This document shows, in pieces, positions 44,158-50,931 of a stretch of DNA of 64,000 nt. Both the position numbers and the translations under genes were made by a program. Positions within the stretch are counted from its first letter, which is position 1; the number at the start of each line of letters is the position of its first letter. Origin of the DNA: Actinoallomurus purpureus (GTDB taxonomy: Bacteria; Actinomycetota; Actinomycetes; Streptosporangiales; Streptosporangiaceae). The stretch is taken from NCBI RefSeq assembly GCF_024055795.1, contig NZ_JAMXMY010000015.1:124001-188000 (forward strand), given 5' to 3'. The notes beneath the pieces are model-generated. The model was not told the origin of the DNA. It saw only the letters and a program-made list of their open reading frames with translations, and did no database searches.

Positions 44158-44726
44158 GCTCACCCACGACCGCCCACGAGTCGGCCGTCCAGGCGATGCT
44201 GGACGGACGCCGAGCCGACACCGGCCGCCGCCGCGGACGCGTCATCGCCGCGCTCAACCAGGCCGCCCGCGACGGCAGCGACATCACCGTCTCGCAGATC
44301 GCACGGCTCACGGGTGTGGACCGGACCTTCCTCTACCGGCACCGTGACTTGCTCGCCCAGGTCCACGCGCACGCCGCCGAGCCGTCCGCCACGCCGGGCG
44401 GCAAGGGGCCGGTCGTCTCCCGCGCCTCGCTCCAGGCCGATCTGCTGGCCGAGCACTCCCGCACCGCCCGCCTCGCCGCCCAGGTCCGCCAACTGGAGAA
44501 ACGTCTCAGCGAGGCCCTCGGCGAACAGGTCTACCGCCAGGCCGGGATCGGCGGAGGCGACGACATCGACCAGCTCAAGGCCCGCATCACCACCCTGGAA
44601 CAGCAGGTGGTTGACCTTGAATTGCAGCTTCAAGACCGCGATGAGGACCTGGCCGCCGCCCGCGGGGCCAACCGCGAGCTCATGGCCCAGCTCAACCGCG
44701 GACGCGACGCATCCACCCCCGACTGA
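44154..44726 (+). CDS. DUF6262/TnpC-like transposon accessory protein
   Basis: 190 residues from GTG 44154, overlapping the recombinase stop by four bases. N-terminal HTH-like region with RRRGRVIAALNQAARDGSDI and IARLTGVDRTFLYRHRDLLA, then a long coiled coil (LEKRLSEALGEQ, LEQQVVDLELQLQDRDED). Small coiled-coil proteins of this kind (TnpC of Tn554) assist the two recombinases and influence orientation of insertion. A fragment of a relative lies at 63797. Confidence 0.85.
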   Translation: MSSPTTAHESAVQAMLDGRRADTGRRRGRVIAALNQAARDGSDITVSQIARLTGVDRTFLYRHRDLLAQVHAHAAEPSATPGGKGPVVSRASLQADLLAEHSRTARLAAQVRQLEKRLSEALGEQVYRQAGIGGGDDIDQLKARITTLEQQVVDLELQLQDRDEDLAAARGANRELMAQLNRGRDASTPD

Positions 44727-44803
44727 ACCATCAGCGGCGGCCGTACCGAGCGCGCGGTCAACTGCCGTAGGCGTATCCGGCGGCGCTCTTGGCCTCGGCC
44801 GGG

Positions 44804-45002
44804 TCACGGTGGCGCCTGCTGCGGTACCACCGCCTGCTGCACCTCTAACGAGCAGGCCATCGACCCCGCCCTCTTGCCGAGGGTGTCGGCGTGTGTCTTG
44901 ACCACGTACACCTCCCAGGGCTCCTGACCGGGGCCGTGGATCCAGACCTTGTCCTGCAGTGCATAGCAGCAGGAGGTGTCGTTCTCCTCGAACGTGTGGC
45001 TC
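44804..45002 (-). pseudogene. C-terminal fragment of an ArsI/CadI-type metalloenzyme
   Basis: Reads NDTSCCYALQDKVWIHGPGQ then EPWEVYVVKTHADTLGK and ends at TGA after QQAPP. DTSCCYALQDKVW is the signature end of the vicinal-oxygen-chelate CadI/ArsI family, which cleaves organoarsenicals in ArsI. The 5' part is missing. On the same strand as the FMN reductase fragment on the other side of the recombinase genes. Confidence 0.8.
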
Positions 45003-45156
45003 TGTCGTTGACTTCGGGCACCGGGTGTCGTTCATCTCCGGCACCGTTCCGCGATTGAACGAATGTCCATGAGTTCGGGCACCGCTTGATCAGCGAGCAC
45101 CAGTTACATTCCCTCCCTATGATTACGCAAAGTATTCGTCATGTCACTTTCTGTAC

Positions 45157-45564
45157 ATGAAGCTGATGACTGCTGCGGCCGTGGCCGCCGCATCCCTGCT
45201 CGCCTTCGCTCCCAACGCCGCCGCTGCGGGCCCCGCGTCCAAGGGCTCCGTCAAGGCCTACCAGCTCACCAGGGTCGAACCGAACGTGGTAGAGGCCAGT
45301 GAGTCGATGTACTGCTCCTCCGACGACACCGTCACCCTGGAGGTCAGCGTCAACCAGACCGTCACCAGCCCCGACGATCCCCACCCCACCGGCCACAGCA
45401 AGACCACGGTGCCGTGCAGTACCCGTCTCGAGCAGCGGACGGTCCGCGTGCCCATGAACGGGCCCGTCACGGTCGGCCGCGCGGCCGTCGTCATCACCAA
45501 GATGTCCAACAGCGCGGGCAGCGTGATTTACAACGACGCCAACATGCTGCCGATCTGGCCCTAG
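45157..45564 (+). CDS. Small secreted protein (hypothetical)
   Basis: 135 residues with a clear signal peptide (MTAAAVAAASLLAFAPNAAA). The mature part is beta-like with two Cys (CSSDDTVTLEV and VPCSTRLEQRTV) likely bonded. No ribosome site of note, though AT-rich sequence lies upstream (45110-45150). A strong hairpin follows its stop. Family not recognised. Located just before the cyanobactin-like cassette but separated from it by a terminator, so probably unrelated. Confidence 0.7.
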   Translation: MKLMTAAAVAAASLLAFAPNAAAAGPASKGSVKAYQLTRVEPNVVEASESMYCSSDDTVTLEVSVNQTVTSPDDPHPTGHSKTTVPCSTRLEQRTVRVPMNGPVTVGRAAVVITKMSNSAGSVIYNDANMLPIWP

Positions 45565-45590
45565 AACGGCTGGGGCGACGGCCCCTTTGG

Positions 45591-45625
45591 GTGGCCCGGG
45601 GCGCTGAACCGGCACCCCGGGCCAC
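45591..45625 (+). terminator. Hairpin terminator
   Basis: GTGGCCCGGGG (45591-45601) pairs perfectly with CCCCGGGCCAC (45615-45625), 13-base loop, 27 bases after the secreted protein stop. A second small hairpin GGTCTC/GAGACC follows at 45664-45685. No T-run. Confidence 0.7.
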
Positions 45626-45712
45626 ACCCGGCTCGTCCCCGCACACCGACGTGCGCGCACGCAAGGTCTCCCGAAAACGCGAGACCCTCGCGACACCAAG
45701 ATGTCTGGCCAT

Positions 45713-45967
45713 ATGACGGCGTCCAACCCCGCCCTGGCGGTCTACAACAACGCGCTCCACCTCGTCCACCGCGAGGGCATTGACCCCCGCATCGCGGTCG
45801 AGGTGGAAGCCCTCACCCCCGGCCTGCTGCGAAGCCGACTCAACGATGCGATCGAGACCCTGGTCGACGACGTCCGGCAGTGGAACATCCAGTCCAGGAC
45901 CGAAGAGGCCGAGCGGAAACCGCTGCGCTCCCTGCAAGGAGCAGTGAAGAAGAGACGACGAGTCTGA
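45713..45967 (+). CDS. Hypothetical 84-residue helical protein
   Basis: From ATG 45713 (MTASNPALAVYNNALHLVHR); an upstream in-frame start at 45701 is possible. Helical, acidic in the middle (LNDAIETLVDDVRQWNIQS) and strongly basic at the end (GAVKKRRRV). No signal peptide. About 200 bases upstream of the precursor peptide gene in the same direction, so a cassette role is possible but unsupported. Confidence 0.5.
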   Translation: MTASNPALAVYNNALHLVHREGIDPRIAVEVEALTPGLLRSRLNDAIETLVDDVRQWNIQSRTEEAERKPLRSLQGAVKKRRRV

Positions 45968-46084
45968 GTAGCCCGCTTCTCCGATGGCGAGGAGCGCACC
46001 GGTCCCCGGGGCTTGGCCGGTGCCCGATCGCCTGCTGGTTGGGGTGCGCCGGGTGACGGGCCACCTTCAAGACGACACCAAATA

Positions 46085-46164
46085 TATCCCAACGTAATCG
46101 CATGACTACGTCTAGTGATGGGTAGGTGGGTGCTGGAAGCAACCCCCATCCGGAAGGAAGCCGC
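46085..46164 (+). promoter_or_regulatory. Putative promoter/leader of the RiPP cassette
   Basis: AT-rich CCAAATATATCCCAACG followed by GACTACGTCTAGTGATGG is the only low-GC stretch nearby and ends at AAGGAAG, four bases before the precursor ATG. TAGTGA or TATATC could act as a -10, but no consensus pair is clear. Confidence 0.4.
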
Positions 46165-46308
46165 ATGACCACACCACAGAGTCTCCTGCCTCACCTGTCC
46201 GCTCCGGTGGAGCGGACCATCACCGGAGCCGCGTCGCTCGACGCCGCCAGCGTCGAGCAGTCGATCCAATTTCCCGTCCATCCCTTCGCCGGCGACGACG
46301 ACGAGTAG
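46165..46308 (+). CDS. Cyanobactin-type RiPP precursor peptide
   Basis: 47 residues from ATG 46165, with AAGGAAG four bases upstream. Leader 1-33 contains LLPHLSAPVER: LP-x4-PV-x-R has exactly the spacing of LPQQGQPVIR in PatE, the patellamide precursor. Residues 29-33 (SVEQS) match the position and pattern of the GLEAS/GVEPS N-terminal protease signal. Core 34-40 would be IQFPVHP, ending in Pro as azoline-free cyanobactins do. The follower FAGDDDE (41-47) is like the FAGDDAE tail of anacyclamide precursors and the AYDGE of PatE. The LAELSEEAL heterocyclase-binding helix of PatE is missing, and the core has no Cys, Ser or Thr. The comparisons are from memory; the cluster context strongly supports them. 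Confidence 0.88.
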   Translation: MTTPQSLLPHLSAPVERTITGAASLDAASVEQSIQFPVHPFAGDDDE

Positions 46309-46323
46309 CAGCCGAGTGAACCA

Positions 46324-46366
46324 GTGAGGGCCGGCGCGGAGTGCCTGGCACTTCGCCGGCCCTCAC
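46324..46366 (+). terminator. Hairpin between precursor and protease genes
   Basis: GTGAGGGCCGGCG (46324-46336) pairs perfectly with CGCCGGCCCTCAC (46354-46366), and the loop itself folds (AGTGCC-T-GGCACT). No T-run follows. It suits partial termination, giving more precursor than enzyme message, as in many RiPP operons. Confidence 0.65.
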
Positions 46367-46420
46367 CCGGGCTAGTTGGCGGTGCAGGCGCACACCGGTC
46401 ACGAAAGGGGGGCTGTTCGG

Positions 46421-48475
46421 GTGGGTGGGTTGTCGGCGGTTGCGGGGCTGGAGCGGTTGTGGCGGCTGACGACGGGCGATCGGCGTGTCGGGGTGGCCGT
46501 GATCGACGGCGCGGTCGATGACGGCCATGCCGCGCTGGCCGGAGCCGGCATCATGCGGGCGCGGGGCGATTGGCCCGCCGAGGACCTCACCGGCGTCAAA
46601 GCCGCGCACGGCACTGCCGTGGCCAGTGTCTTGTTCGGCCGGCATGACGGTCCGGTCCCGGGTGTGGCGCCGGGCTGCCGTGCAGTGAGCGTGCCCGCCT
46701 TCTGCGACCAGCGGCGGACCTCGCAACTGGACTTGGCACGCGCCATCGAGACCGCGGCCGACACCGGCGTCCACGTGATCAACATCAGCGGCGGGCAACT
46801 GGCCGCCGCCGAAGAAGCCGAAGCCCTGCTGACCCGCGCGGTGCGCCAGTGCACCGAGCAGGGTGTGCTGGTGGTGGCTGCGGCCGGTAACGACGGCTGC
46901 CGGTGCGACCACGTGCCCGCCGCGTTGCCCGGCGTGCTGGCCGTAGGAGCCTGCGACGATGCCGGACGGCCGCTGCCGATCAGCAACTTCGGTCCCGGCA
47001 ACAGCCGCCGGGGCCTGCTGGCTCCCGGCCACGATGTCTTGGTGGCGGTGCCCGGCGGCGGCACGACCCGGATGAGCGGCACCAGCCTGGCCACCCCGAT
47101 CGTGTCCGGCGTGGCCGCGCTGCTACTGAGCCTGCAACTGTCCCGCGAGGGCCGATGCGACCCGATCGCCGTCGGCGACCTCCTGCTGAAGACCGCCGAC
47201 CCCTGCGACCTGGGCCAGGCCGGGGCGTGCGCCCGGTATCTGGCCGGAACACTCAACATCACGAAAGCGGTGAACGCTATGACCTCCACTCCCCCCGCCA
47301 CCTCCGACCCCACCCCCGGCCGGGAGACGATCGCCGTATCCGGTACGGAACAGGCCCCGCCCTACACGGGCGAGCCGGTCCTGTCCGGCTGCGACTGCAC
47401 CCCCACCTCCGCCCCGGCCCCGGCCCCGGCCGCGCAGGCCACGCCCCCGTATGAGACAGCCGGGCCACAGACGGCGACCCCGTCTGCCCCGGCGCACACG
47501 GCGGCCGGGCCGCAGATGGCGGACCTGCCCGCCCCGGCGGCGCCGCTGGTTGCGCCGGCCGCGCCGCTGGTTGCGCCGGCCGCGGCCGGGGTGCTCCCGT
47601 CGGGTGAGGACGCGGGAACACAGGTGCGGCGGCTGGTGTACGCACTGGGCGGGCTGGGCTATGACTTCGGCACCGAGGCGCGCCGCGACACCTTCAAACA
47701 GCTCATGCCGCCCGTCGACGTCGACGGGGTACCGCTGCCCGCCAACCCTTATGACCCGCGGCAGATGGTGGACTATCTGACCGCCAACCCTTCTGAGGCC
47801 CGGCCGCTGATCTGGACGCTCAACCTCGACCTCACCCCGATCTACGCCATCGAACCGGTGAGCGGCTACGCACCTGGGGTATACGAGCGGCTGGTGGAGT
47901 TCCTGGCCCGCCAGCTCCTGGCCGACGACAGCACCGACTTCGTCGACCGGGTGTCGGTGCCCGGCCGGTTGCCCGGCCGCACCGTCAAGCTGTTCTCCGG
48001 GCAGGTCGTGCCGGTGGTGGAGATCGACCTGAACCGCGGTCTGTACGGCTGGTCGGTGGCCAGCCTGGCCCACGCCGTCGCCGACTGCGGGGTGCCCGAA
48101 CACAACCAGCGCGTTCACCCGCGCGACGACGGCGACCTACAGGACGCGGTGGCCGACTTCCTCACGCGCATCTACTACGACCTGCGTAACTTCGGCGCCA
48201 CCTCCCGCGACCGGGCGCTGAACTTCGCCGCCACCAACGCCGTCCAAGCCCGCGAGACCCTGGCCCAGGCACTCGGACGGGGGATGGCGCTGCAGGACAT
48301 CGATGTGGAGAAAAGCCCCTACGCGCGGCCCGACAGCGACTGCTGGGACGTCAAACTGCGTTTCTTCGACCCCGACAACAGCCGCCGCGCCAAACGCGTC
48401 TACCGCTTCACCATCGACGTCAAAGACGTCCTGCCGGTCACCATCGGCGAGGTCCGCAGCTGGCCCGAAGCCTGA
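46421..48475 (+). CDS. PatG-like subtilisin-type maturation protease
   Basis: 684 residues from GTG 46421 (AAAGGGGGG upstream; TTG 46376 is a longer alternative). Residues 1-287 are an S8 domain with Asp29 (VAVIDG), His63 (AAHGTAV), Asn157 (AAAGND) and Ser222 (MSGTSLATPI). A Pro/Ala linker (288-398) leads to a C-terminal domain (399-684; VRRLVYALGGLGYDF, IWTLNLDLTPIYAIEP, VYRFTIDVKDVLPVTIGEVR) that matches the domain of unknown function ending PatG. PatG removes the follower and closes the macrocycle. The N-terminal azoline oxidase of PatG is absent. Asp-His spacing is only 34 residues, as in PatA; PatG has roughly 70 because of its macrocyclase insertion (from memory), so ring closure is not proven. 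Directly downstream of the precursor. Confidence 0.85.
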   Translation: MGGLSAVAGLERLWRLTTGDRRVGVAVIDGAVDDGHAALAGAGIMRARGDWPAEDLTGVKAAHGTAVASVLFGRHDGPVPGVAPGCRAVSVPAFCDQRRTSQLDLARAIETAADTGVHVINISGGQLAAAEEAEALLTRAVRQCTEQGVLVVAAAGNDGCRCDHVPAALPGVLAVGACDDAGRPLPISNFGPGNSRRGLLAPGHDVLVAVPGGGTTRMSGTSLATPIVSGVAALLLSLQLSREGRCDPIAVGDLLLKTADPCDLGQAGACARYLAGTLNITKAVNAMTSTPPATSDPTPGRETIAVSGTEQAPPYTGEPVLSGCDCTPTSAPAPAPAAQATPPYETAGPQTATPSAPAHTAAGPQMADLPAPAAPLVAPAAPLVAPAAAGVLPSGEDAGTQVRRLVYALGGLGYDFGTEARRDTFKQLMPPVDVDGVPLPANPYDPRQMVDYLTANPSEARPLIWTLNLDLTPIYAIEPVSGYAPGVYERLVEFLARQLLADDSTDFVDRVSVPGRLPGRTVKLFSGQVVPVVEIDLNRGLYGWSVASLAHAVADCGVPEHNQRVHPRDDGDLQDAVADFLTRIYYDLRNFGATSRDRALNFAATNAVQARETLAQALGRGMALQDIDVEKSPYARPDSDCWDVKLRFFDPDNSRRAKRVYRFTIDVKDVLPVTIGEVRSWPEA

Positions 48476-48504
48476 CCCGAACCCCCGCGAAAGGACTGAC
48501 CGCG

Positions 48505-48702
48505 GTGAATCTTCCTCCGCAGGCGCCGCCGGTGCATCGGCCCGCGCTGGTGGACCCCGCCAGCACGGTGGACCTGGACCCGCCCACCCCCGAGCATCTG
48601 GCCCGGGTCCGCGCCTACCTGACCTACAGCGCCAACTTCAACGATCCGCAGGCCTACACCCTGCCGACCTACCAGCAGGCGATGCTCAGCGCAACTAGCT
48701 GA
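48505..48702 (+). CDS. Small cassette protein with precursor-like leader motif
   Basis: 65 residues from GTG 48505 (AAAGGA upstream), 29 bases after the PatG-like gene. It starts MNLPPQAPPVHRPALV, again LP-x4-PV-x-R with spacing identical to the precursor. The rest (LARVRAYLTYSANFNDPQAY, TLPTYQQAMLSATS) has no SVEQS-like signal and no FAGDD follower. It might be a second substrate, a docking subunit that uses the same recognition motif, or the counterpart of the small PatB/PatC-type proteins of cyanobacterial clusters. Function unknown. Confidence 0.75.
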   Translation: MNLPPQAPPVHRPALVDPASTVDLDPPTPEHLARVRAYLTYSANFNDPQAYTLPTYQQAMLSATS

Positions 48703-48737
48703 CCGCCGTCCAGCATCTGGCAGAGGAGCCGTCGCCG

Positions 48738-48812
48738 ATGTCCGATCCCCGGTCTGCCGCCGCCCGCGCCGGGCGGGCACCCGCCATGACACCGGGGCGA
48801 GGTCACCGATGA
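48738..48812 (+). CDS. Tiny coupled reading frame before patA-like
   Basis: 24 codons (MSDPRSAAARAGRAPAMTPG...) from ATG 48738 with AGGAG eight bases upstream. Its stop overlaps the next start as ATGA. Probably a translational-coupling leader for the PatA-like gene rather than a functional peptide. Confidence 0.4.
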   Translation: MSDPRSAAARAGRAPAMTPGRGHR

Positions 48813-49795
48813 CACCACAGCCGCGCCCGCCAGGCCCCCACCGCACCCACCCTCAGCCGGGCACCGCGCCGACGCCTTGGCTGCGCGGCCTGTTCCCGGC
48901 CGAGGCCGTCGCCGGTGTCACCGAACTGTGGCGGCACACCCGCGGTGACCCGGCCATCACCATCGGCGTCTACGACGGCCCGCCCGAGACCACCCACCCC
49001 TTCCTGACCGGCGCCGACGTGCACACCCGCACCCCCTGGTGGCTACCCCCCGCACTCGCCGACCCCAAGATGGTCGAACACGGCACCTACACCGCCAGCG
49101 TGCTGTTCGGCCAGCCCGACAGCCCCCTGCCCGGCCTGGCCCCCCACTGCCGGGGCCTCTTCCTGGCCGCCCCCGGCGACGAGGACACCCCGCCCGACCC
49201 GCTGAACGCGGCCCGGGCCATCGACGAACTCCTGGACGCCGGAGCCGACATCATCCAATTCATCCCCGCCTACCACACCGCCTCCCGCGACGCCGACGAC
49301 CTGTTCAAACGCGCCGTCGCGCGCGCCATTGCAGCGGGTGTGCTCATCACCGCCCCCGCCGGCAACGACTACGGCCGCTGCGGCATCGCCCCCGCCATCC
49401 TGCCCGGCGTCCTCGCCGTCGGCGCACGCCGCCTCAACGGCGAGATGTACAAGTTCAGCAACTGGGGAATCCCGTACCACGGACACGGCATCGTCGCCCC
49501 CGGCGGAGACGTCCTGGGCGCTCTGCCCGGCGGCGGCGTCAAAGCCCAAAAAGGCACCTGCGTCGCCGTCTCCCTCGTCACCGGCGCCGCCGCCCTCCTC
49601 CTCAGCCTGCAACGCCACACCGGACACCCCGCCAATCCCACGGCCGTACGCGATGCACTCCTGCGCACCGCCCGCCCCTGCACCCCCGGCCAATCCCACG
49701 GCCAACCCGAACGCTGCCTGAACGGCACCCTCGACCTCCCAGCCGCCACCCACCTCATCCTGTCCACCCGGAAAACCCGCTCTGACCAGGCGTAA
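48809..49795 (+). CDS. PatA-like subtilase with Cys at the nucleophile position
   Basis: 328 residues, S8 fold: Asp56 (IGVYDG), His91 (VEHGTYTASVLFG), Asn186 (APAGND) and, where GTS is expected, KGTCVAVSLVTG, so residue 251 is Cys (TGC at 49559-49561). Other core motifs (FSNWG, IVAPGGDVLGALPGGG, GAAALLLSLQ) are intact. PatA-type proteases cut the leader at the EAS-type signal ahead of the core. Cys-for-Ser subtilisins are known as engineered ligases and poor hydrolases, so this enzyme might favour peptide ligation or be catalytically weak. No PatG-type C-terminal domain. Start overlaps the tiny frame before it. Last gene of the cassette. Confidence 0.83.
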   Translation: MTPQPRPPGPHRTHPQPGTAPTPWLRGLFPAEAVAGVTELWRHTRGDPAITIGVYDGPPETTHPFLTGADVHTRTPWWLPPALADPKMVEHGTYTASVLFGQPDSPLPGLAPHCRGLFLAAPGDEDTPPDPLNAARAIDELLDAGADIIQFIPAYHTASRDADDLFKRAVARAIAAGVLITAPAGNDYGRCGIAPAILPGVLAVGARRLNGEMYKFSNWGIPYHGHGIVAPGGDVLGALPGGGVKAQKGTCVAVSLVTGAAALLLSLQRHTGHPANPTAVRDALLRTARPCTPGQSHGQPERCLNGTLDLPAATHLILSTRKTRSDQA

Positions 49796-50931
49796 TCGGC
49801 TGGCCGGACGGATCGAAGTACCGGGCGGTCTGGGTGGATGGGTCCGGGTCCGTAAACTCCCAGCCCCACCGACCACTCCGCAGCAAGACCGCGCAGGTCA
49901 ACACCCCGACCCTATTTTCGTGCGGCACAAGGAACACCCGGGCCCGTGGAACCCCGCCCACGCAGCGCGACAGCTGGGCACCACCCCTGACCACGACCTG
50001 AAAACAACAAGCCGACCGGGTCGCTACGCGACCCAACCGGCCTCACGAAAGATCGAGGCTAGAGGCTTTCCAGCCCCCAAAGGTTGGACATCGCCATCAG
50101 AAACCAAATCCGCAGACAGCCGCACACTCAGCCAGGCCCGCCTCACATCGACGTTAACCGCCGACGGCGGCACCACGCAGCACACCGCTTAGGCACTTCA
50201 TAGGCACGCGATCGGCACCCTATGCCGATCGCATTGCCCACGTCCTCTCGCCGCCGAGCCTCGGCGCTCATCTGAGAACTGCCGGCTCCCCCGACCATCG
50301 ACTAGCCCAGGCATGACCTGACAGTGCTCCCGGAATGCTCCCCATCCGTGCTCCCGTGCTCCCTCCAGGAGCGGGGAGCATCGGGAGCACGCATGGTCGC
50401 TGAACTTTCCTGAACCGACGTCAAGGAGTGTCATTGATACCCGCTGACCTGCCGTTTCTCGAAAAGCCGCAGGTCAACTATTGATCGGGACGACATTGAC
50501 ACGGTAGAGGTCACCGACACCGGCGGCCCGCCCGAAAGCCCCCAAACCATGCAGGTCAGCGACCCCTACCCCAGGCGGACAGTCCCCCGGCAGTCATTTC
50601 ACCGCTCGTGACGCCCCTGCAGCAGCCGACCGCTACCCGTCCGTGAGTTGTGGTCAGCATCCGCGGGTTGTGGTCAGCAAGCGGTTGCCATCCCTTCGCC
50701 TGAACCTGGCGCGCACGACCACCCGCTGAAGCCCGGACGGCGAGCCACTCCGGACGTCCTGTGCCCCATCCCGCCACGACATGCCTAGCGGTTAGGGGTC
50801 AGCACGAAGTCAGCACCGCGTTGGGAACCGACGGGAAACGATGGGGTCTGACAAGCAATCGCTGATCGACGTGCAGCGTGATCAAACCCAGCACAGACGA
50901 CCACGCGCAATACATCTGACCTGCGAAGACG
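49796..50931. other. Right junction region of the island
   Basis: A minus frame at 49797-49920 reads RSGRWGWEFTDPDPSTQTAR then YFDPSGQPITPGQSGFSGWTG and overlaps nothing useful; it looks like a fragment of an element-borne small gene. GGGTCGC-TAC-GCGACCC (50018-50034) is a small hairpin. From 50191 the TAGGCAY and GTGCTCCC att-flank words repeat those at 32600-32900. After 50520 nothing recognisable until the acyl-CoA dehydrogenase. Confidence 0.5.
50496..50514 (+). pseudogene. tRNA-Val(GAC) remnant, copy C (truncated)
   Basis: TTGACACGGTAGAGGTCAC matches copies A and B exactly, then the T arm and acceptor are missing. It is preceded by TCTCGAAAAGCCGCAGGTCA and followed at 50551 by GCAGGTCAG, the shared flanks. 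Confidence 0.6.

Noticed and set aside
45713-45967. Possible role of the 84-residue protein as a cyanobactin tailoring factor
   Set aside because: No motif supports this; only position is suggestive, so it is left as hypothetical.
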